Assembly: GCF_900086705.1 (NCBI RefSeq)
Contig: NZ_LT575483.1
Coordinates: forward strand, 1,076,735-1,140,734
Direction of reading: 5' to 3'
From: Massilibacillus massiliensis
GTDB taxonomy: Bacteria > Bacillota > Negativicutes > FLKF01
DNA length: 64,000 bases
Position 1 is the first letter of the stretch; every line of letters begins with the position of its first letter. This document shows, one piece after another, positions 16,494 to 23,424 of the stretch. Made by a program: the position numbers and the translations under genes. Below the pieces are notes generated by a model. It had not been told where the DNA came from. It saw only the letters and a program-made list of their open reading frames with translations, and searched no databases.

Positions 16494-16567
16494 TTGTTAT
16501 CCTAAAAACTCGATATATATTTCTCGAGAAACAAAAGTATCGTAGTTCCTCTATATTAGGATAGCAA
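16494..16567 (-). promoter_or_regulatory. structured 5' leader element upstream of CorC copy 1
   Basis: A 12-bp stem (16494-16505 with 16556-16567, one G-U pair) closes a ~50-nt domain containing a small CTCGA/TCGAG hairpin. No T-run follows, so it is not an obvious terminator. It lies between the TTARAA box and the CorC start; 16409-16794 has no gene. Confidence 0.45.
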
Positions 16568-16585
16568 CCTTACATTAATTTACCA

Positions 16586-16613
16586 TTAGACCAAGATTAA
16601 AATTAAATTAGAA
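16586..16613. promoter_or_regulatory. TTARAA triple direct-repeat box (second copy)
   Basis: TTAGAC-N5-TTAAAA-N5-TTAGAA is read on the plus strand in 11-bp register. It matches the box at 17626-17653 at most positions. A TATAAC hexamer lies 35 bp downstream on the plus strand (16649-16654), nearly the spacing seen at 17691. Alternatively it serves the minus-strand CorC gene in reverse orientation. Confidence 0.55.
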
Positions 16614-16794
16614 TCGTTGATTTCTTTTATACTGAAAAACGCCATGTGTATAACTAGCAATATTCAACTTTTCTACAACAATCCTATCTTAATATGCCTA
16701 CTGCAAAGGAATATATACCGTTCGCTATACGTAACTTTCGTTTAGCCATAGGATGTAACTGCCGCAAAATTTCACTGCTTTGTTCCTGCACCTT

Positions 16795-17514
16795 CTATTC
16801 ATTCATCCTATTCTTCACTGCCTTTCGCCGCCTCCACCACCAACTCCCTAAATAGATGCCTATGATTACCAAAATCACCAAGGAAAGTCTAACTAAATTC
16901 TGCTCATAGGTAATAAGATCATGCCCAATCACGACCTCTAAAGTCACAGCTGGAAATTTTCCAATCATCGTTGCCAACACATAGTCTCGGAAACGAATGC
17001 TGCTCAACGCCCCCAACGCCGTAATAATTCCCGATGGGAAATATGGCAGCGACCGTGCTGCCAACATCATCTTAAAACCATTGGCTCCACTAAAGGTATC
17101 AATTTTTTGCAGATACTTGCTATTGGCGATTAATCGCTCCGCTGTTTGTCGTAAAAAACGGCGCATCAGCCAAAAGCTGATGATTACCCCTATACATTCC
17201 GCCAACCAAGATATGATCACGCCGGGAAGCAGACCGAATACTACCCCATTCGCAGCAGAGATAAAAATAGTCGGCAAAAAACCTAACACATTAATGAATA
17301 CATCAATTAAAATGCTGACGATCATGGCCCATATACCATAAGACCGTAATATATCGACAATCGCTTGAATATCGCCACTAGTTAAAAGATATCCTATCTG
17401 CAGATAAAGATCCGGATTAAACCAGTGAAGGGCACCCAACACAACAACGAGCAACGTGCCCACTCCAAGTTTGATATAGGTTTCTGCCTGTAAACATTTA
17501 TATTTATCATTCAT
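16795..17514 (-). CDS. TVP38/TMEM64-family (VTT domain) membrane protein
   Basis: This 239-aa inner-membrane protein of the SNARE-associated/VTT (DedA-related) family has a TM near residues 14-34, a membrane domain (~55-205) with FLPTIFISAANGVVFG and the family motif RSLPYFPSGIITALGAL, and a final TM followed by a basic tail (WWWRRRKAVKNR). Relatives are linked to lipid scrambling or envelope homeostasis; no specific substrate can be read here. The ATG at 17514 has AGG eight nt upstream; a GTG at 17523 is too close. It is divergent from the two-component operon at 17729 and shares its upstream region. Confidence 0.85.
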   Translation of the reverse strand: MNDKYKCLQAETYIKLGVGTLLVVVLGALHWFNPDLYLQIGYLLTSGDIQAIVDILRSYGIWAMIVSILIDVFINVLGFLPTIFISAANGVVFGLLPGVIISWLAECIGVIISFWLMRRFLRQTAERLIANSKYLQKIDTFSGANGFKMMLAARSLPYFPSGIITALGALSSIRFRDYVLATMIGKFPAVTLEVVIGHDLITYEQNLVRLSLVILVIIGIYLGSWWWRRRKAVKNRMNE

Positions 17515-17625
17515 GGCACACACCTCAGCTCTATAAATAATCGATTTTCAGGTCAAGACCTGCAACCGACAGAAACTTACTGACATTATACTCTTTTAGC
17601 ATAAACAGATAACATTACATCCTTA

Positions 17626-17696
17626 TTAGAAGAAGATTAAAATTGAATTAAAAATGCTGCTAGATAGAGAAAAAATAAATTTAGATATAGTACAAT
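17626..17696 (+). promoter_or_regulatory. promoter of the second two-component operon with TTARAA box
   Basis: TTAGAA-N5-TTAAAA-N5-TTAAAA (17626-17653) has 11-bp periodicity, typical of OmpR/PhoB-family sites. The -10 TACAAT (17691-17696) has no good -35, as expected for an activated promoter. Autoregulation is inferred. Confidence 0.6.
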
Positions 17697-17728
17697 ACAT
17701 ATATAAACAATTTTTTAGGAGGTCCCGC

Positions 17729-18409
17729 ATGAAAACAGAGACTATCCTTATCGTTGAAGATGAGTGGAAAATTGCCCGCTTCATGCAAATGGAACTGGCT
17801 CATGAAGGTTACCACACTGAGATTGAAACAAATGGCCGCCGTGCATTAGATCGCATTATACAAGAAAATTTCAGTCTGATACTTTTAGATATTATGCTGC
17901 CAGAAATGGATGGCGTAGAAATTTGCCGGCGTGTACGGCTGGTTTCTGACATTCCAATTATTATGGTCACCGCGAAAGACGATATCCAAGATAAAGTCCA
18001 TGGACTCGACACTGGTGCTGATGACTATTTAACCAAACCCTTTGCTATTCAGGAATTGCTTGCCCGCACGAGGGCTGCCCTGCGCAAACATACGAAATCT
18101 CAACAAAAAGTAGATGAACTTCGTTTAAAAAACATTGTATTGTTTCCCAGCCGTTATGAAATACAAGTCGACAAACAAACTGTAGAATTAACAAAAAAAG
18201 AATATGATCTCTTGGAATATCTTATCCGCAACAAACATGTCGTATTGGATCGTGAACAAATTCTCCAGAAAGTCTGGGGATATGATTATACCGGTGACAC
18301 CAACGTTGTCGATGTCTATGTACGCTATCTGCGCAGCAAGCTAGACGAGCGCTTCCAAGAAAAGTACATTCACACAATTCGGGGAGTCGGCTATGTTGTT
18401 AAAGAATAA
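17729..18409 (+). CDS. OmpR/PhoB-family response regulator (second system)
   Basis: This 226-aa regulator has receiver-domain residues E10/D11, phospho-acceptor Asp54 in LILLDIMLPEMDG, a Thr in MVTAKDD and Lys in LTKPF. The C-terminal winged helix ends IHTIRGVGYVV. The start at 17729 is set by AGGAGG eight nt upstream; an upstream ATG at 17654 lies in promoter sequence and has no RBS. The kinase gene overlaps its 3' end by 17 nt. It resembles ArlR/YkoG-type regulators. The TTARAA repeats upstream of it and at 16586 suggest autoregulation plus a neighbouring target. Confidence 0.94.
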   Translation: MKTETILIVEDEWKIARFMQMELAHEGYHTEIETNGRRALDRIIQENFSLILLDIMLPEMDGVEICRRVRLVSDIPIIMVTAKDDIQDKVHGLDTGADDYLTKPFAIQELLARTRAALRKHTKSQQKVDELRLKNIVLFPSRYEIQVDKQTVELTKKEYDLLEYLIRNKHVVLDREQILQKVWGYDYTGDTNVVDVYVRYLRSKLDERFQEKYIHTIRGVGYVVKE

Positions 18410-19808
18410 ACAATTATCCATATCGATAAAATTAACACTTTTATACGCCGCAATGTTGTTTTTCATTTTATTATTGACCAATGTACTGACTGTGGTTGGT
18501 CTATACCATGTCTTATATACCCAAGCAAGCACTGATATCGCCAGCAGTGCAAAACAGCTGCAACAACACTTAGATGAAGGCAATCCCGTGGATCAAACCC
18601 TTTTAGCTGAAAACCTACTCGTGCCAAATGTAATTTTAAAAATACTCGATGAACAACAGCATTTAGTCGTAGACAGTGCCCCCGATCTTTCCAGCAGTAC
18701 CGAACCTCTTGGAAAAGAAGTCACCGCACAGGATCTGCTCGAATTTTTCTTAACACAAAGTACCAATCTCCGTCTTGTCTATATTGGGAATACTTATTAT
18801 TATGATGCTGCTTATACCATTCAGCAAAATGACCATGTCTATCAACTTCATCTGCTAACGGCCTTGACTGAACAAACGCATTTTTTGAAAACCTTAACCA
18901 AAATTCTTAGCGCGACCAATCTAATCGGCTTGCTGATTGCGATCCTTTCCGGCACTTTCATCAGCCGCAAAATTCTGCATCCCTTGCGCAATATCACTGC
19001 CACCGCCCAAGAAATTCAGGTAGACGACTTGGGAAAACGCATTCCTGTTAGTCATAGCGGTGACGAATTCGATGAACTGGCAAAAACTTTCAATCATATG
19101 CTTACTCGCCTTCAAACAGGTTTTAAGCAACAGCAACGTTTTGTCGCCGATGCCTCACATGAACTCAGAACACCGATTACTGTCATCAGCGGCTATGTCA
19201 ATATGCTGGATCGCTGGGGCAAACAAGAGCCGCAGGTCTTAGAAGAAGGATTGGATGCAATCAAGTCGGAAGCCGCCAATATGAACAATCTGATTGAAAA
19301 ACTTTTGTATCTTGCCAGAGCCGATCAAGGCAAGCAACACCTCCAAAAAACTGAATTAGAATTTGCTCCTTTTCTTGAAAACATTTTTCAAGAAACCCGC
19401 ATGATCGCTTCCCAGCACCGCGTTATCCTCGCTGCCAATGCACCCGTCATCATCACGGCTGATGAATCTTCAATCAAACAAATGCTTCGCATTTTCATTG
19501 AAAACAGCATCAAATATACACCGCCCGGAGGTACCATCACCCTTGCTTCACAGCAAAATGGACAATTTCTCGAAATTACCATTGCCGACACAGGTATTGG
19601 TATCCCTTATGAAGACCAACCTAAAATTTTTGATCGCTTTTACCGAGTCGATAAATCTCGTTCCAAAACTACAGGCGGCAACGGATTAGGCTTATCCATC
19701 GCCCGTTGGATCGCCGACCAGCACGACTGCCATATTATCGTAACCAGTACGCCAAACAAAGGTACAAGCATTACGCTGCAACTTTGCAGACAAATTATAA
19801 ATAACTAA
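18393..19808 (+). CDS. sensor histidine kinase (ArlS/YkoH-like)
   Basis: This 471-aa membrane kinase is the partner of the overlapping regulator. Layout: TM1 (~13-37), extracytoplasmic sensor (~38-168), TM2 (~172-192), HAMP, HisKA with His256 in ADASHELRTPITV, HATPase_c with N box ENSIKYTPP, DTGIGIP and GGNGLGLSIA. The start ATG lies inside the last codons of the regulator (17-nt overlap), so the pair is translationally coupled. The stimulus is unknown. Neighbouring CorC and TVP38 genes suggest envelope or divalent-cation stress (inference). Confidence 0.93.
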   Translation: MLLKNKQLSISIKLTLLYAAMLFFILLLTNVLTVVGLYHVLYTQASTDIASSAKQLQQHLDEGNPVDQTLLAENLLVPNVILKILDEQQHLVVDSAPDLSSSTEPLGKEVTAQDLLEFFLTQSTNLRLVYIGNTYYYDAAYTIQQNDHVYQLHLLTALTEQTHFLKTLTKILSATNLIGLLIAILSGTFISRKILHPLRNITATAQEIQVDDLGKRIPVSHSGDEFDELAKTFNHMLTRLQTGFKQQQRFVADASHELRTPITVISGYVNMLDRWGKQEPQVLEEGLDAIKSEAANMNNLIEKLLYLARADQGKQHLQKTELEFAPFLENIFQETRMIASQHRVILAANAPVIITADESSIKQMLRIFIENSIKYTPPGGTITLASQQNGQFLEITIADTGIGIPYEDQPKIFDRFYRVDKSRSKTTGGNGLGLSIARWIADQHDCHIIVTSTPNKGTSITLQLCRQIINN

Positions 19809-19852
19809 GAGGCTGGCAATCATGAAGGAAATCTTCATAATTGCCAGCCTCT
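19808..19852 (+). terminator. terminator of the second two-component operon
   Basis: The 13-bp stem AGAGGCTGGCAAT with its complement is extended by ATGAAG/CTTCAT and starts within the kinase stop region. The downstream tract is A- rather than T-rich on the plus strand, so efficiency is uncertain. Confidence 0.65.
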
Positions 19853-20017
19853 AAAAATATAGTAACATCTATTCGGCATAATACCTGATTACACACTCCC
19901 TAAACTTAATAGCGGCCTTGGATAAATATCGAATAACGCATCACAACGTTTCCGAGTACAAGGATTCCACTTGTAAATTGCTTCCGCGTTCTTTTCCATT
20001 TCTTACAGAATCAGCAC

Positions 20018-20045
20018 TTGACAAATCGTTAACCTAGTGTACAAT
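20018..20045 (+). promoter_or_regulatory. marR promoter with embedded operator (copy 1)
   Basis: -35 TTGACA (20018-20023), 16-bp spacer, -10 TACAAT (20040-20045). The operator GTTAACCTAGTGTAC (20028-20042) fills the spacer, consistent with MarR autorepression. Three more copies lie at 20669, 21377 and 21551. Confidence 0.75.
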
Positions 20046-20098
20046 ATGATCATAGAGAATGAGACATGATATTTTAATAACGATATGAGGTTAAAACA

Positions 20099-20557
20099 AT
20101 GGCGGAACAAAGAAAAAAAATGTTAGAATCCATGTTCAGATTGTCAAAGAAATTTTTGGAGACAATGAACAAACCAAAAAAATTTGGCACAGATAAACTG
20201 TTATACTCCTCAGAAATTCACACGCTCGAAATGATTGGTAAACATCCAGGCATAACCGTAACCGAACTAGCAGATCGACAAGGTATTTCCAAAAGTGCCC
20301 TGCCAAAAATCATTTATAAACTTATCCAAAAAGATTTGATCTATCGCTATCAAGAAGTCGGCAATAAAAAAAATATTCTTTTGAAATTGACCGACAAAGG
20401 CCGGATTGCTGTTCAACATCACTTCGAATTTCACGAAATCTTTGACAGCGGCATTATGAAAAAAATTAACGCATTAACGCCGGAAGAATATTTGTTTCTT
20501 AACGATATCGTGCAAAATCTTGAACAGTATATTGACCAAGTGGAGCAACAGGAATAA
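20099..20557 (+). CDS. MarR-family transcriptional regulator
   Basis: This 152-aa cytoplasmic winged-helix repressor has a helix-turn-helix at about residues 54-77 (VTELADRQGISKSALPKII), the wing at ~85-100 (YRYQEVGNKKNILLKLT) and C-terminal dimerisation helices. No redox Cys is present, so a ligand-binding rather than OhrR-type sensor is likely. TGAGG precedes the ATG by eight nt. Its own promoter contains a palindromic operator repeated three more times before the fur-like gene and the TetR/RND operon, making this protein the natural candidate regulator of the locus (inference). Confidence 0.88.
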   Translation: MAEQRKKMLESMFRLSKKFLETMNKPKKFGTDKLLYSSEIHTLEMIGKHPGITVTELADRQGISKSALPKIIYKLIQKDLIYRYQEVGNKKNILLKLTDKGRIAVQHHFEFHEIFDSGIMKKINALTPEEYLFLNDIVQNLEQYIDQVEQQE

Positions 20558-20668
20558 AAAATTCGCTTTATAGCTTCCCCTGTTAGACGATTAAAATACT
20601 GGTATGCTTAGCAACAAAAACCGGTAAATAAACCTTCTCCATCAGCATTCTTATTACTTTCCATTATT

Positions 20669-20683
20669 GTTCACCTAGTTAAC
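20669..20683. promoter_or_regulatory. MarR-like operator, copy 2
   Basis: GTTCACCTAGTTAAC is the most symmetric copy of the 15-bp palindrome GTTMAC-CTR-GTKWAC. It lies ~160 bp before the fur-like gene. No clear -35/-10 pair was found around it. The rest of 20558-20840 shows nothing else. Confidence 0.6.
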
Positions 20684-20840
20684 GTTATTAGGGAAATAAA
20701 CTTTCTTTATTAAAAGCTCTTTCAATATGACTTTCCCAAAGACTTAGAAGCCAAGCATGCATTTCACTATGCTTAAATGCCGGGCTACAACATTCATTTT
20801 CTCTTAACCAAAACCAATCTAGAGAAAGGAGGGTTTACTA

Positions 20841-21328
20841 GTGAATACTTCTGAATTACGGAAAAAACTCGATGGCAGATATAAATTAACCCGGCAGAGG
20901 GAGTTTATTTATCACATTCTTAGCAGTTACACAAGCCACCATCTTAGTGCCGAAGATATCTATAAAATTGTCCATGAACAATATCCAGAAATCGGCTTGG
21001 CTACCATCTACCGTACCCTGGAATTGTTCAGTACTTTGGCCGTTGTGCAAAAGCTCGATTTGGGCGATGGATGTCAGCGTTATGAACTGTACCCACTCCA
21101 CCATCATCACCTGATTTGCAATGCCTGCGGCAAGGTTATTGAAGCCAGAGGGAAGCTTGCGGATACTGCTATGGATGCTGCTATAGATGATATGACAGAT
21201 TTTTCAGTTCTGAATTATCAATTATATATATATATGGATATTGTAGGGATTGCCAAGTCAATCGAGACCACGCGAGTCTTCCCAAGTCCCCTCATCAGAA
21301 TACGCTGTCACGTAGCAAGGTTGTCTAA
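20841..21328 (+). pseudogene. Fur-family regulator, frameshifted in a TA repeat
   Basis: The reading starts at GTG (20841) seven nt after AAAGGAGGG and gives a normal Fur domain: winged helix with LSAEDIYKIV and GLATIYRTLELF, then the HHHHLICNACGK metal site. At NYQLYIY (~residue 132) the frame enters a (TA)6 tract (21223-21235), after which the protein becomes non-Fur and ends at 21368. Removing one TA unit restores YGYCRDCQ, the conserved second CxxC zinc site, and a stop at 21326-21328. So the gene is a recent frameshift, a phase-variable allele or a sequencing error. As read, the protein lacks a structural zinc site. Fur versus PerR/Zur subtype is not decided. Confidence 0.85.
21223..21235. 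repeat. TA dinucleotide repeat inside the fur-like gene
   Basis: The 13-nt tract TATATATATATAT lies exactly where the Fur reading frame shifts. Such short tandem repeats can slip during replication. One unit fewer gives the intact protein. Confidence 0.85.
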
Positions 21329-21376
21329 TCACATTTCTTTGTCCATCCATTTTTATTGCCTAGAGTAAAGCCAATC

Positions 21377-21391
21377 GTTCACCTGGTGTAC
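21377..21391. promoter_or_regulatory. MarR-like operator, copy 3
   Basis: GTTCACCTGGTGTAC is followed by AATATGATCACA. The match to copy 1 extends over ~30 bp including the TACAAT -10, as if a promoter segment had been duplicated. The -35 of copy 1 is not conserved. Confidence 0.6.
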
Positions 21392-21497
21392 AATATGATC
21401 ACAAATAATCCCCCTTACTTTTTATTAAAAGCAACGATCCATCTGTATAACTACTATATATATCTGATTACAGTTAAAAATGTGATACTTCAGCAAC

Positions 21498-21541
21498 AAG
21501 GATATCCTTTGCGAAAGTATGCGATCGACATCCTTATTTTT
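21498..21541 (+). terminator. possible terminator between the fur-like and tetR genes
   Basis: AAGGAT (21498-21503) can pair with ATCCTT (21530-21535) before ATTTTTT. The stem is short with a large loop, so this is tentative. Confidence 0.35.
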
Positions 21542-21550
21542 TAAGTTATC

Positions 21551-21565
21551 GTTCACCTGGTTAAT
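21551..21565. promoter_or_regulatory. MarR-like operator, copy 4
   Basis: GTTCACCTGGTTAAT lies ~150 bp before the tetR start, downstream of copy 3. It is the last of the four. Between 21329 and 21717 these operators and the weak hairpin are all I can identify. Confidence 0.55.
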
Positions 21566-21717
21566 CTTTTTATAAATTTCTGCCCCCTCCCCAGGCTTCT
21601 CTGACAATGATTTATCTTTTATTTGCAGATCAATTGAGATTTCTTAATATGCTTTTTGCTATGGTTGGTCTGCAATCAATCTTATTCTACTTACTTTACT
21701 AAAGGAGGAAGCTTCCT

Positions 21718-22260
21718 GTGCCACAGCATGAAAACATGCGCCAGCAAATCTTAATGATAGCCCTGACTGCATTTAATCAGTATGGAAACGCCCTAACGAT
21801 GGACCAATTGACAGGTGGCCTGTCTGCCTGTCCCAATAGCCTGCATCCCTATTTTAACAACAAAACAGAATTAATCCGACAGTTAGTTAGTTTCACATTA
21901 ACCAGAATTAGGAAACCAACTTTTTCATTAGCTCCTCTTTCCCTTACCGAGGAACTATGGGAGTTACTCGCTACATACCGTGAATTACTCACCGTTTTCA
22001 GTCATATTGCCCTACTTGATTTAAAACTGCATTCCCCTGAGGAATGGGGCAACCTCATGGAACTACGCGAGAGCCAATGGAAAAGAATTGCAGCCGCCAT
22101 TAATTCGGGCATCGCCAGCGGGCAACTGCGCCCTGTCGATACCAAGCTAGTGCAAATAATGACTGACGGAATGCTTCTCGACCCCTTTCGTCAGGTGCCC
22201 CTCTCTCTAGCTGAGTTATTGGATATGCTGTTGTTTGGCATTGCCCGGCGAGCACCATAA
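21718..22260 (+). CDS. TetR-family transcriptional regulator
   Basis: This 180-aa protein starts at GTG, nine nt after AAAGGAGG. The N-terminal HTH is divergent but recognisable: ILMIALTAFNQYGNALTMDQL, then LHPYFNNKTELIRQLV in place of the usual YYHFxSKEEL. The C-terminal ligand/dimer domain is helical with no obvious ligand residues. It lies 45 nt before the RND adaptor gene in the same direction, so it is probably the local repressor and first gene of the efflux operon. Base composition rises to near 50% GC from here on. Confidence 0.82.
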   Translation: MPQHENMRQQILMIALTAFNQYGNALTMDQLTGGLSACPNSLHPYFNNKTELIRQLVSFTLTRIRKPTFSLAPLSLTEELWELLATYRELLTVFSHIALLDLKLHSPEEWGNLMELRESQWKRIAAAINSGIASGQLRPVDTKLVQIMTDGMLLDPFRQVPLSLAELLDMLLFGIARRAP

Positions 22261-22305
22261 ATTCTCTTCCGGAAAAACAAATCGTATATAATAAGGAGTG
22301 TTTAT

Positions 22306-23424
22306 ATGTTCAATATGCGACTGAATCTCAGCCGAAAAAAATACTATTATGCCCTGGCCGCTTTAACGGCAGTCTGCCTACTGGCCGGGTTCATGGCAAA
22401 AACACATTTCGCAAAGGCGCCAATAAAATCGGAAAACCTCCCCGTAGTCCGCACCCAGCTGATTCAGTCAGATAATACGGAACAGAGTTACACCTATGCG
22501 GGGGAAGTACGCGGTCGCTATGAAAGTCAGTTGGCTTTCCAGGTCGCTGGCAAAATCATGAAACGCAATGTTCAGCTAGGCAGCATAGTCAATGCAGGCG
22601 ATATGTTGATGCAAATAGATGCCAAAGACATCCAACAGGCTGTAAACAGTAATTCTGCGCAAGTATATTCGGCTCAATCACAGCTTAAACTTGCCGAAAA
22701 TAATTTAAACCGCTACCGGCAATTACTGAGCGTCGGCGCAATCAGTCATGCCCAATATGACCAGTACGTCAATGCCTATGATGCCGCAACGGCATCGGTG
22801 CAGCAGGCGACAGCCCAATATGCACAAGGTACAAATCAACTGGATTACACTGTATTGACTGCGGGACAGGCAGGCGTTGTATCGGCGATCAACGCTGAGG
22901 CTGGTCAGGTTGTCAGCGCCGGTCAAACGGTGATTACCATTGTCCAGGACGGAGAGTTGGAGACTGAAATCAACGTCCCAGAAAATCGACTGGAAGAACT
23001 AAAAGATGCCGGGCAGCTCCACATTACATTCTGGGCCTTGCCCAACCTGACATTGAACGGTAAAGTGAGGGAAATCTCACCCATGGCTGACCCAACAACG
23101 CGTACCTTCAAAGTACGCGTCAGCCTGCTCAATCCGCCGCCATCTATCAAACTGGGTATGACGGCCACCGTTGTCTTAGCTGGCGACTCTGCCCAGCCTG
23201 CAGTTTCTATTCCATTGTCTGCACTCTATCAGACTGGTGATACGCCTGCAGTGTGGATTGTAAACGACAATATCCTGACACTGCGCCCTATCCAAACTGG
23301 GGCTTTCGGTGATAGCACGGTGCAAGTGCTGGCCGGACTGCAGACCGGTGACCGAATTGTCAGTGCCGGCGTTCATAAATTAGAAGAAGGGCAGCGGGTA
23401 AAAATAGCCGGTGATACGCTATGA
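22306..23424 (+). CDS. RND efflux membrane fusion (adaptor) protein
   Basis: This 372-aa periplasmic adaptor has an N-terminal TM/signal anchor (~12-32), barrel-sandwich halves (AGKIMKRNVQLGSIVNAGD and AGQAGVVSAINAEAGQVVSAG), an intervening helical hairpin (~110-170) and a beta-barrel with DPTTRTFKVRV. AAGGAG is seven nt before the ATG. The stop overlaps the pump start by 4 nt (ATGA), so the two are coupled. There is no outer-membrane channel gene in this operon; it may borrow a TolC encoded elsewhere, perhaps that at 6617. There are no Met/His-rich segments, so organic rather than metal substrates are likely (inference). Confidence 0.92.
   Translation: MFNMRLNLSRKKYYYALAALTAVCLLAGFMAKTHFAKAPIKSENLPVVRTQLIQSDNTEQSYTYAGEVRGRYESQLAFQVAGKIMKRNVQLGSIVNAGDMLMQIDAKDIQQAVNSNSAQVYSAQSQLKLAENNLNRYRQLLSVGAISHAQYDQYVNAYDAATASVQQATAQYAQGTNQLDYTVLTAGQAGVVSAINAEAGQVVSAGQTVITIVQDGELETEINVPENRLEELKDAGQLHITFWALPNLTLNGKVREISPMADPTTRTFKVRVSLLNPPPSIKLGMTATVVLAGDSAQPAVSIPLSALYQTGDTPAVWIVNDNILTLRPIQTGAFGDSTVQVLAGLQTGDRIVSAGVHKLEEGQRVKIAGDTL

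Noticed and set aside
16680-16860. Plus-strand frame beginning ATGCCTACTGC downstream of the TTARAA box
   Set aside because: No RBS and mostly antisense to the TVP38 gene; kept only as a possible transcript, not a protein.
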